Shown here piece after piece: positions 49,782 to 56,337 of a stretch of 56,337 nt of DNA. Position numbers and translations under genes: made by a program. The notes beneath the pieces were generated by a model. It saw only the letters and a list, made by a program, of their open reading frames with translations, did not search any database and was not told the DNA's origin. Where the stretch lies: positions 1,655,690-1,712,026 of the forward strand of contig NZ_VJOK01000001.1 of assembly GCF_013302895.1 (NCBI RefSeq). The letters are read 5' to 3'. Source of the DNA: Streptomyces albus subsp. chlorinus (GTDB taxonomy: Bacteria; Actinomycetota; Actinomycetes; Streptomycetales; Streptomycetaceae). Position 1 is the stretch's first letter. Every line of letters starts with the position of its first letter.

Positions 49782-50746
49782 ATGAGACGAGCGCCATGAG
49801 CCCGGCGACCGGCCCGAGCGGTCCCTCCGGCCCGAGCGGTCCCCCCGGCCGGAGTGGTCCGACCGGCCCGAGTGGTCCGACCGGTCCGAACGGCGCGGCC
49901 GGCACGCGTGCGCGGGGGTGGCGGCGGGCGGGACGCGCCGGACAGTACGCGGGGCTGCTGTGCTACCTCGTCTTCCTCGCCTTCCCCCTGGCGTGGCTGG
50001 TCTCCACCTCGCTCAAGTCACCGCAGGAGCTGGGAGAGGCCGCCCCGGCCTGGCTCCCGCGCCGGCCCACGCTGGAGAACTTCCGTGCCGCGTTCGAGGC
50101 GCAGCCGCTGGCCCGCTCGGCGCTCAACAGCCTGGTCGTCGCGGGCGGGGCGACGCTCGTCTCCGTCGCGCTGGCGCTGCCCGCCGCCTACGTCCTGGCC
50201 CGGCACCGCTCCCGGATCGGCCGCGCGGCCAACGCCTGGGTCCTGGTCAGCCAGATGTTCCCGTTCGTCCTGGTGATCATCCCGCTGTTCCTGGTGCTGA
50301 AGAACCTGCACCTGATCGACTCCTTGGGCGGACTGGCCCTGGTGTACGTCGTGTGGAACCTGCCGTTCTCGCTGTGGATGCTCCAGGGCTATGTGAAGGC
50401 GGTGCCCGTCTCGCTGGAGGAGGCGGCGGCGGTGGACGGGGCGGGCCGGGTGCGGGTCCTGCGCAGTGTCGTCCTGCCGCTGCTGGCGCCGGGCCTGGTG
50501 GCGACGCTGATGTTCTCCTTCGTCACCGCCTGGAACGAGTTCTTCTTCGCCCTCGTCCTGCTCAAGTCCCCCGGGAACCAGACGATGTCCGTGATCCTCA
50601 CCCGCTTCCTCGGCGCCGAGGGCGTGGCCGACCTCGGCCCGCTGGCCGCCGCCTCGCTGCTCGCGACGGTCCCCGGCCTGCTCTTCTTCACCCTGCTCCA
50701 GCGGCGGCTGACCACCCGGCTGCCGGCGGGGGCGGTGAAGGGCTGA
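49778..50746 (+). CDS. Sugar-type ABC transporter permease (MalG/UgpE-like) with collagen-like N-terminus
   Basis: 322 aa. Residues about 12-42 are a run of Gly-X-Y triplets (GPSGPSGPSGPPGRSGPTGP and on), then a basic stretch and six hydrophobic helices. WLVSTSLKSPQELGEAAPAW and NFRAAFEAQPLARSALNSLVV are MalG-type. The EAA loop is SLEEAAAVDGAGRVRVLRSVVLP. FSFVTAWNEFFFALVLLKSPG is the classic MalG/UgpE helix. It pairs with the upstream permease (ATGA overlap), and its stop shares a base with the binding-protein start. The collagen-like extension is unusual for a cytoplasmic N-terminus and comes from a local DNA repeat. Confidence 0.93.
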   Translation: MNETSAMSPATGPSGPSGPSGPPGRSGPTGPSGPTGPNGAAGTRARGWRRAGRAGQYAGLLCYLVFLAFPLAWLVSTSLKSPQELGEAAPAWLPRRPTLENFRAAFEAQPLARSALNSLVVAGGATLVSVALALPAAYVLARHRSRIGRAANAWVLVSQMFPFVLVIIPLFLVLKNLHLIDSLGGLALVYVVWNLPFSLWMLQGYVKAVPVSLEEAAAVDGAGRVRVLRSVVLPLLAPGLVATLMFSFVTAWNEFFFALVLLKSPGNQTMSVILTRFLGAEGVADLGPLAAASLLATVPGLLFFTLLQRRLTTRLPAGAVKG

Positions 50747-52185
50747 TGCGGCGTACCCCCTGGCCACACGGGACCGTACGCGGTGGGCCGCGCCCTGCTC
50801 CGGCAGGCGGTGGACCGCGCCTCTCCCCGGGGCGCGGTGGGCCGCGCCTCTCCCCGGGGCGCGGAGCCCTGCGTGGTGTCCTGGCCGCCCTGCTGGTCTG
50901 CGCGCTGCTCCCCTCCTGCGGGAGCGGCGACGACGGCGACGGGGACGGCACCGTCACCCTCGACTACTACAGCCTGGCCTGGCAGAAGGAGTCCGTGGCC
51001 GCCAACAGGAAGCTGGTCGCCCGGTGGAACCGGACCCACTCGCGGGTCAAGGTCCGCTACGTGCAGGGCAGCTGGGACACCGTCCACGACCACCTGCTGA
51101 CCTCGTTCGAAGGCGGCGAGGCCCCCGACGTCCTCCACGACGACGCCGGTGACCTGACCGATTTCGCCTACGGCGGCTACCTCGCCGACCTGCGCCCCTA
51201 CCTGCCCCGCGGGACGCGTACCGGCATCCCGCGGCAGAGCTGGGACGCGGTCACCATGAACGGCGGCCGCGTCTACGGGGTGCCGTTCCTCCAGGAGCCC
51301 AAGGTCATCCTCGCCGACAAGCGCCTGCTGGAGCGCTCCGGGGTGCGTCTTCCGACGCCCCGCGCCCCCTGGACCTGGCGCGAGTTCGAGAACGCCGCCC
51401 GGAGGCTGACGCTGGATGGGGACCGCGACGGCAGGCCCGAACGGTACGGCACCGTCTGGCCGATGAAGGAGCCGGTCGACCAGTCCGTCAACCTGGCGCT
51501 GTCCACCGGCGGACGCGTCCTCACCACGCGGCGGACCGGCGACGGCGTCGAGAACGCCGTCCGGTTCGCGGACCGCGACGCTGCGGTGAGCGCGCTCATC
51601 CGCCGGCAGATCGACGAGGACCGCACCGCACCGCGCAGCGGTCTGGGAATGGCGGGCTCCGACACGCTGCCCGGCTTCTTCGCCGGCCGCTACGCGATGG
51701 TTCCGCTCAACTTCTCCTTCCGGCAGCAGGTGCGCCAACAGGCACCGGACGGCTTCGCGTGGACCGTGCTGCCGCTGCCGCGCGGTGAGCGGCCCGGCGG
51801 CCATGTCCAGGGCGTCGTGCCGCAGACGCTCTCGGTGGCGCAAGAGAGCCGGCACAAGCGGGCCGCCGCCGCGTTCGTCGCGTATCTGGCGAGCCCGGCG
51901 CACCAGGCCGCCCTCGCCAAGGGCGACTGGCTGCTGCCCACCGCGACGACGGCGCTGCGGGACCCGGCGCTCAACCGGCGCGCGGACGGCTGGCGTACGG
52001 GCACCGCACTGGCCCGCACCCTGCGCCCCTCGCCGGCACTGGGGGTGCGGGGGTACACGGAGTGGTCCGACAAGATCGCCACGCCCGCCTTCCAGCGCTA
52101 CTACCGCGCCGACCTGGACCTGAAGGGCCTGCAAAAGACACTGGTGGACGACGGAAACCGGGTCCTGAACCGCTACCAGCGGTGA
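50746..52185 (+). CDS. ABC transporter substrate-binding lipoprotein (family 1, sugar type)
   Basis: 479 aa. The N-terminus contains a repeated GGPRLSPGR unit, then a hydrophobic stretch and lipobox LPSC (ALLVCALLPSCGSGD). The mature part has the family-1 binding fold: VTLDYYSLAWQKESVAANRK, LVARWNRTHSRVKVRYVQGS, FEGGEAPDVLHDDAGDLTDF and YGVPFLQEPKVILADKRLLE. AAAAFVAYLASPAHQAALAK is the usual C-terminal helix. It would deliver a sugar or oligosaccharide to the two permeases upstream. An adjacent glycosidase that would show the substrate is missing. A 27-bp direct repeat in the DNA (about 50783-50840) lengthens the signal region. The true start may be downstream of it. Confidence 0.92.
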   Translation: MRRTPWPHGTVRGGPRPAPAGGGPRLSPGRGGPRLSPGRGALRGVLAALLVCALLPSCGSGDDGDGDGTVTLDYYSLAWQKESVAANRKLVARWNRTHSRVKVRYVQGSWDTVHDHLLTSFEGGEAPDVLHDDAGDLTDFAYGGYLADLRPYLPRGTRTGIPRQSWDAVTMNGGRVYGVPFLQEPKVILADKRLLERSGVRLPTPRAPWTWREFENAARRLTLDGDRDGRPERYGTVWPMKEPVDQSVNLALSTGGRVLTTRRTGDGVENAVRFADRDAAVSALIRRQIDEDRTAPRSGLGMAGSDTLPGFFAGRYAMVPLNFSFRQQVRQQAPDGFAWTVLPLPRGERPGGHVQGVVPQTLSVAQESRHKRAAAAFVAYLASPAHQAALAKGDWLLPTATTALRDPALNRRADGWRTGTALARTLRPSPALGVRGYTEWSDKIATPAFQRYYRADLDLKGLQKTLVDDGNRVLNRYQR

Positions 52186-52260
52186 CGCGTGACCAGAGGT
52201 GACGCGTGCCGAGGGGACGCGCACGTGCCGGTGCGGCGAGGACCGCCCGGCGGCGCGCCG

Positions 52261-52992
52261 CTACCCCACCGCCACCCCGAACAGCGCGCCCAGCCCGTAG
52301 GTGACGCCGGCCGCGGCGGCGCCCAGCCCCAGCTGCCGCAGCCCGCTGAACCACCACGGCCGGGCGGTGACCCGGGCGACGACGGCCCCGCAGAGGAAGA
52401 GTCCGAGCAGTGCCAGCACCACGGCGGGCCACAGCACCGTCGTCCCGAAGAGGTACGGCAGGACGGGCAGCACCGCGCCGGCGGAGAACGAGATGAACGA
52501 GGAGACGGCCGCGACGGCCGGCGAGGGCAGGTCGGACGGGTCGATGCCCAGCTCCTCCCGCGCGTGTATCTCCAGGGCCTGTTCCGGGTCCCGGTGCAGC
52601 TGCTCGGCGACCTGGAGCGCGAGCCGGGCGTCCACGCCGCGCGCCTCGTAGAGCGCGGCCAGCTCCCTGACCTCCTCCCGGGGGCTGCGGCGCAGCTCCC
52701 GGCGCTCGACCTCCAGTTCGGCCAGGACCAGTTCGCGCTGGGAGGCGACGGAGGTGTACTCCCCGGCGGCCATGGAGAAGGCACCCGCCGCCAGTCCGGC
52801 GAGACCGGAGATGACGATCGTCTGCGGCGCCGCGGAACTGCCCGCCACACCCGTCATCAGACCGAGGTTGGAGACCAGCCCGTCCATCGCGCCGAACACG
52901 GCCGGCCGCAGCCAGCCGCCGTTGACGTCGCGGTGGGTGTGGTTGTCGCGGTGGGCGACGTGGGTCGGGTCTGAGACTCCGGCTTCGGACAT
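52261..52992 (-). CDS. VIT1/CCC1-family metal transporter
   Basis: 243 aa with the VIT/CCC1 build. The first helix is AVFGAMDGLVSNLGLMTGVA (the DGLVSN motif), then GLAAGAFSMAAGEYTSVASQ (the GAxSMAxGEY signature). A cytoplasmic Glu-rich helical domain follows (ELEVERRELRRSPREEVREL), which binds metal in iron/manganese exporters. Two or three C-terminal helices follow (FISFSAGAVLPVLPYLF). It is likely an Fe2+/Mn2+ transporter of the cytoplasmic membrane. The start MSEAGVSDPTH (52992) has AAGGAG about 10 nt upstream. The frame upstream is not conserved. Confidence 0.92.
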   Translation of the reverse strand: MSEAGVSDPTHVAHRDNHTHRDVNGGWLRPAVFGAMDGLVSNLGLMTGVAGSSAAPQTIVISGLAGLAAGAFSMAAGEYTSVASQRELVLAELEVERRELRRSPREEVRELAALYEARGVDARLALQVAEQLHRDPEQALEIHAREELGIDPSDLPSPAVAAVSSFISFSAGAVLPVLPYLFGTTVLWPAVVLALLGLFLCGAVVARVTARPWWFSGLRQLGLGAAAAGVTYGLGALFGVAVG

Positions 52993-53125
52993 GGCCGGTA
53001 CGGCTCCTTCGCTGGGGACGGCGCGCGCCCGTCGAGGACGCGCCGGCGCACACCCTGTCCGGGGTGCGCCGATGGTCGAAGCGTAGGCCCCGGACGCCCT
53101 CGGCTGCCAGCAAGGAAGGCCGTAC

Positions 53126-53521
53126 TTACCCCGCTGACCTGCGGTTTTCCCCGCCGCCCGGGGAGCTGTCCGAGTCCTTGCCCCGCAGCGCCTCCCCCAG
53201 CTCGTCCAGCACGAGGTCATCCCGGTCCACGCGGCCCGTCCGGTAGGCGGCACGGCCGACCATGTGCGCGGCCACCGGCGAGGTCACCAGTTGGAAGAGG
53301 CCGACCAGCAGCAGGATGCCCAGGTCGACCGCGCTGCGCAGCCGCAGACCCGAGCCGATCAGCACGAGCAGCAGGCCGAAGGACTGCGGTTTGGTCGCGG
53401 CGTGCATCCGGGTCAGGACGTCAGGGAGCCGCAGCAGCCCGATCCCGGCCAGCAGGCACAGCACGGCGCCCGCCAGCATGCAGCCGGCCCCGGCCACATC
53501 GGCGACCCGAATCCAGCTCAT
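53126..53521 (-). CDS. mnhG: Mrp Na+/H+ antiporter subunit G
   Basis: 131 aa with three hydrophobic helices and the MnhG/MrpG blocks AGIGLLRLPDVLTRMHAATKPQSFG and LLVGLFQLVTSPVAAHMVGRAAYRTG. The C-terminal 35 residues are a charged tail. It is the last gene of the mnh (mrp) operon here. Its ATG overlaps the mnhF stop (ATGA, 53518-53521). Together the subunits form a multi-protein monovalent-cation/proton antiporter related to respiratory complex I. Confidence 0.94.
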   Translation of the reverse strand: MSWIRVADVAGAGCMLAGAVLCLLAGIGLLRLPDVLTRMHAATKPQSFGLLLVLIGSGLRLRSAVDLGILLLVGLFQLVTSPVAAHMVGRAAYRTGRVDRDDLVLDELGEALRGKDSDSSPGGGENRRSAG

Positions 53522-53829
53522 CGCGCCTCCTCGCCGGTTTCCTGGCTCTCGTCGGCATCGGCGGTTCCCGCCTCGTCCCGCAGCGCCATGAAGCGGGCGA
53601 CGCCGACCGAACCGGTGAAGCCGAGGAAGGAGAGCACCAGCAGCACCGGAAGGTAGAAGGCGTTGCCCCGTTCCGCCGTCTGCAGGCCGATCCCGGCCAT
53701 GACGACGGCGACCAGGGCGTCCAGCGCGACGGCCCGGTCCAGGGTGGAGGGCCCCAGCACCAGGCGCAGGGTGACCATCAGCCCGGCGGCCAGCAGGATG
53801 GCCGCGATCAGCACGGCCGTCACCTCCAC
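53518..53829 (-). CDS. mnhF: Mrp Na+/H+ antiporter subunit F
   Basis: 103 aa with three helices: VTAVLIAAILLAAGLMVTLR, GPSTLDRAVALDALVAVVMA (the GPs..DR.va.D motif of MnhF) and FYLPVLLVLSFLGFTGSVGV, then an acidic tail. I use GTG 53829, which overlaps the mnhE stop; GTG 53823 is an alternative. The long open frame upstream of it belongs to an overlapping frame of mnhE, not to this protein. Confidence 0.9.
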   Translation of the reverse strand: MEVTAVLIAAILLAAGLMVTLRLVLGPSTLDRAVALDALVAVVMAGIGLQTAERGNAFYLPVLLVLSFLGFTGSVGVARFMALRDEAGTADADESQETGEEAR

Positions 53830-54404
53830 CGGCCGAACACCTCCTCCGCGCTCTCGGAGGCGCGCAGCGCGTCGATGTCGGCGGGTGTGCCGAAGGCCAG
53901 GACGACCCGGGTCTCCAGCCGCAGCGCGTCCCGCCGGGCCCGCTCGCGCTCCTCCTCCCGCTCCCCGCCCAGGACGTGCAGGTAGAGGGTCCCTGATCTG
54001 CGGTCCACCTCCAGGACCGTGCTGCCGGGTACGGCGGTGACGGCGATGGCCGTCGCCGTCATCATCAGATCGCCGGGGCAGCGCATCCTGACGCCGAGCA
54101 CGGCGCAGCGGGGAGGGCCGGGGGCGAGGATGTAGCGGTTGATCCGCCAGCTGGAGACCACCAGGTCCAGCGCGAAGCGGGTGGCGAAGCGCAGGATGCC
54201 GAGGGGGTGGGCGCGGGCCTGCTTCTCGATGGGCGGCAGTGGGAAGACGAGGACGACGAACAGGGCCACGAGCACCCCGGTCACGATGTTGGCGGGGGTC
54301 GGGGTGCCCCACAGCAGCATCCACAGCAGGGTCAGTCCGAGCACCATGGGCCATTGGGTGGCGCGCAGCCTGCTGGCCTCCGGCAGGCGCTGGGGAGAGG
54401 TCAT
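53820..54404 (-). CDS. mnhE: Mrp Na+/H+ antiporter subunit E
   Basis: 194 aa. Two N-terminal helices (MVLGLTLLWMLLWGTPTPAN and IVTGVLVALFVVLVFPLPPI) are followed by a cytoplasmic part with ALDLVVSSWRINRYILAPGP and MTATAIAVTAVPGSTVLEVD. This is the MnhE pattern, with the conserved tPGT/tPGS-like segment. The ATG at 54404 overlaps the mnhD stop (ATGA). The C-terminus (about 160-194) is a charged helical extension. Confidence 0.92.
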   Translation of the reverse strand: MTSPQRLPEASRLRATQWPMVLGLTLLWMLLWGTPTPANIVTGVLVALFVVLVFPLPPIEKQARAHPLGILRFATRFALDLVVSSWRINRYILAPGPPRCAVLGVRMRCPGDLMMTATAIAVTAVPGSTVLEVDRRSGTLYLHVLGGEREEERERARRDALRLETRVVLAFGTPADIDALRASESAEEVFGRWR

Positions 54405-56254
54405 CCGTGGGTCACCGCCTCCACGTAGGGGGTCCGCTCGATCAGTTCGTCCGCCGCGCGGTCGGTCAGGGAGAAGAGGGGGCCCGCCAGGACGGTGAAG
54501 GCGAGTCCGAACAGTACGAGGGCTCCGGTCGCGGCGGTCATGCTGAGGGGCAGCGAGGCGCTGGTGGTGATCTCCTGGCCGCCGAAGGTCGCCGTCCCCC
54601 GCCGCGCGGGCGACACGGTCCGGCCGGAGCCGCGGGAGCGGGCACGCCGGCGGCCGTTCCCGCCCTTGTCCCGCGCGCTTTTCCCGGGCCTCACCGGCTC
54701 CCCGGGCCTCGCCGGCTTCCCCGGCTCTTCCCGCGCTCCGGGCTGCTCCGGCTCTTCGCGGGCTCCGGGCTGCTCCGGCTTCCGCCGCCGGTCCTCCCGC
54801 CTGCCCTCCCCCGGTTCGTCCTGCTCCGGTTCGTCCTGCTCCGGGACGTCCTCCTCGGCGCCCTCCAGCACCGTGCCCGCCACGCACATCGCGGGGCCCG
54901 GCTCCCGCCAGAAGGCGAGGTTCCACGCCTTGGCGAGCGCGTACAGGGTGAGCAGGCTGGTCGCCGTACCGCCGCCGATCAGCACATAGGCGAGGGCTCC
55001 CCCGTCGGCCACGCCCGCGCGCAGCAGCCCGAACTTGCCGAGGAAGCCGGAGAGCGGGGGGATGCCGGCCAGGTTCATCGCGGGGACGAAGAACAGCACG
55101 GCCAGCAGCGGCGAGAGCCGGGCGAGACCGCCGAGGCTGAGCAGATCGGTCGTCCCGCTGCGGCGTTCGACCAGGCCGGCGACGAGGAAGAGGGTGGTCT
55201 GCACGGTGATGTGGTGCGCGACGTAGAAGACCGCGCCGGAGATGCCTTGGTGGGTGGCCAGGGCGATACCGAAGACCATGTAACCCATGTGGCTGACCAG
55301 GGTGAAGGACAGCAGCCGCTTCAGGTCGGTCTGGGCGACGGCGCCGAGGATGCCCACCAGGAGGGACAGCAGCGCGAGGACCATCAGTACGGTACCGACG
55401 CGGTGCCCGGGGAAGAGCAGCGTCTGGGTCCGCAGCATCGCGTAGACGCCCACTTTGGTCAGCAGTCCGGCGAAGACGGCGGTCACGGGGGCGGGTGCCG
55501 TCGGATAGGAGTCGGGCAGCCAGGCGGCCAGCGGGAAGACGGCGGCCTTGAGTGCGAAGACGCCGAGCAGCGCGATCTGGATGACCAGGGCCACACGGTC
55601 GGGCAGCGCGTCGAGCCGAGCCGGGAGCTGGGCCATGGTGACGGTGCCGGCGGCGGCGTAGACCGTGGCGACGGCCGCCAGGAACAGCATCGAGGACAGC
55701 AGCGAGACGATGGCGTACGTGGCCCCCGCCCGGATGCGCGGCAGCGTCCCGCCGATGGTCATCAGCACGTAGCTGGCGGTCAGCATCAGCTCGAAGCCGA
55801 CGTAGAGGTTGAACAGGTCGCCCGCCAGGAAGGTGTCCGAGACGCCCGCGACCAGCACCAGGTAGGAGGGGTGGAAGACGGACAGCGGGGTGGCCTCGTC
55901 GCTGTCGGCCATGCCCTGGCCGACGGAGTAGACGAACACGCACAGCGTCACCGAGGAGGCGATCACCAGCATCAGCGCCGACAGCCGGTCGGCGACCAGC
56001 ACGATCCCCACCGGGGGCGCCCAGCCGCCCGCGAACATCACCTGCGGCCCGTGCCGGTCCGCGGCCACGAGCAGCAGCAGCGAGACGACGAGCACCGCCG
56101 CCAGCACGGCGGCGCTGATGAAGCGCTGCACGTGTTCGAGCCGCGCGCCGATCGCCAGTTTCAGACCAGCGGCGCACAGCGGCAGGATCACCGGCAACGG
56201 CACCAGCACCGACGCGACGGCCGCCGCGGCCCCGGACTGCCCGCCACCGCTCAC
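54401..56254 (-). CDS. mnhD: Mrp Na+/H+ antiporter subunit D with hydrophilic insertion
   Basis: 617 aa, a proton-translocating subunit related to NuoN/NuoM. Key residues are Glu about 155 in FNLYVGFELMLTASYVL, Lys about 236 in GVFALKAAVFPLAAWLPDSY, and TDLKRLLSFTLVSHMGYMVF; YVAHHITVQTTLFLVAGLVE also matches. The usual length is about 500. The excess is a hydrophilic segment at about 460-565, between the penultimate and last helices, with repeats (EQDEPEQDEP, KPEQPGAREEPEQPGAREEP) and an Arg-rich part. It starts with GTG 56254 inside the mnhC stop (GTGA). Confidence 0.94.
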   Translation of the reverse strand: MSGGGQSGAAAAVASVLVPLPVILPLCAAGLKLAIGARLEHVQRFISAAVLAAVLVVSLLLLVAADRHGPQVMFAGGWAPPVGIVLVADRLSALMLVIASSVTLCVFVYSVGQGMADSDEATPLSVFHPSYLVLVAGVSDTFLAGDLFNLYVGFELMLTASYVLMTIGGTLPRIRAGATYAIVSLLSSMLFLAAVATVYAAAGTVTMAQLPARLDALPDRVALVIQIALLGVFALKAAVFPLAAWLPDSYPTAPAPVTAVFAGLLTKVGVYAMLRTQTLLFPGHRVGTVLMVLALLSLLVGILGAVAQTDLKRLLSFTLVSHMGYMVFGIALATHQGISGAVFYVAHHITVQTTLFLVAGLVERRSGTTDLLSLGGLARLSPLLAVLFFVPAMNLAGIPPLSGFLGKFGLLRAGVADGGALAYVLIGGGTATSLLTLYALAKAWNLAFWREPGPAMCVAGTVLEGAEEDVPEQDEPEQDEPGEGRREDRRRKPEQPGAREEPEQPGAREEPGKPARPGEPVRPGKSARDKGGNGRRRARSRGSGRTVSPARRGTATFGGQEITTSASLPLSMTAATGALVLFGLAFTVLAGPLFSLTDRAADELIERTPYVEAVTHG

Positions 56255-56337
56255 GGGGCACCCCCGCGTCCGGGCGCCGCACCCCCGCCGCCACCCGCAT
56301 CCCGCCCGCCACCACCCGCATCCCGGCCACCACCCGC
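56251..56337 (-). CDS. mnhC: Mrp antiporter subunit C, C-terminal end only
   Basis: The last 28 codons of a gene entering from the right edge, in the frame whose TGA overlaps the mnhD GTG. The visible residues are a Gly-rich tail with repeated GGGRDAG units (AGGGRDAGGGGRDAGGGG). In mrp operons mnhC precedes mnhD, and a 4-nt overlap is usual, so the identity is by position, not by conserved sequence. Confidence 0.55.
   Translation of the reverse strand, partial: AGGGRDAGGGGRDAGGGGGAAPGRGGAP

Noticed and set aside
53820..56333. A long 837-codon minus-strand frame over mnhE and mnhD
   Set aside because: Only its last 194 codons are mnhE. The rest is an Arg/Pro/Gly-rich shadow of mnhD, whose own frame has clear family motifs.
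1..56337. tRNA, rRNA, prophage or integrative-element attachment sites
   Set aside because: No cloverleaf with a CCA-proximal TTCGAATC-type arm, rRNA segment, integrase or phage gene was found by eye.

Overview
The window is high-GC actinomycete chromosome, most likely Streptomyces or a close relative. Support for this: the coding genes have strong G/C third-position bias, GTG/TTG starts and leaderless promoters are common, there is an IS110-type element, and there are NarL/DesKR-type two-component, DUF574-methyltransferase and mycothiol-dependent (MDMPI) genes. No rRNA, tRNA, CRISPR array or phage module was seen.

Layout. 1-1274 (-): C-terminally cut membrane-anchored Pro-rich protein. 1549-8086 (-): POT peptide transporter, multicopper oxidase, a 61-aa ORF, urea transporter and an orphan LanC-like cyclase. 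8866-11878 (-): TPR protein and a YkgJ-cysteine-cluster/pentapeptide protein with a long disordered tail. 12075-17300: FtsX/MacB-type ABC exporter (-) divergent from a histidine kinase/LuxR regulator pair (+), with a perfect dyad exactly midway between them. 17385-18194 (-): DUF574 methyltransferase. 18570-22378 (+): molybdate region with an HTH-TOBE regulator, modA and a fused modB-modC.

22656-33696 (+) is the metabolic centrepiece, and I read it as a trans-4-hydroxy-L-proline catabolic locus: XRE-cupin regulator, three-subunit flavin/[2Fe-2S] dehydrogenase, DHDPS-family deaminase, 4-hydroxyproline 2-epimerase, APC permease and alpha-ketoglutarate-semialdehyde dehydrogenase. Together these would import hydroxyproline, epimerise it to cis-4-hydroxy-D-proline, oxidise that, deaminate the pyrroline and yield 2-oxoglutarate. 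The regulator and operon promoters share an 11-bp operator core. An IS110-type element (27205-28675) with a long non-coding left end, a candidate bridge-RNA locus, splits the operon between the dehydrogenase and the deaminase.

34153-41788: MDMPI-type enzyme (+); a Cmx/CmrA-like MFS efflux gene (-) preceded by a leaderless 9-residue leader peptide, a 9-bp-stem hairpin and an SD-proximal hairpin (a probable antibiotic-sensing attenuator); an HD phosphohydrolase (+); a dapA paralogue (-); an SDR/MarR divergent pair with a CTAAA/TTTAG operator; and a Lys-rich lipoprotein/secreted-protein pair. 41966-48068 (-): gltBD glutamate synthase. 48837-52185 (+): sugar-type ABC importer. 52261-52992 (-): VIT-family transporter. 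53126-56337 (-): mnhGFEDC, the end of an Mrp Na+/H+ antiporter operon running off the right edge.

The best candidates for something undescribed are the attenuator at 36247-36557, the XRE-cupin operator pair with the IS-split hydroxyproline operon, and the symmetric dyad at 15411-15446. All statements come from reading the sequence by eye; no database search was run.
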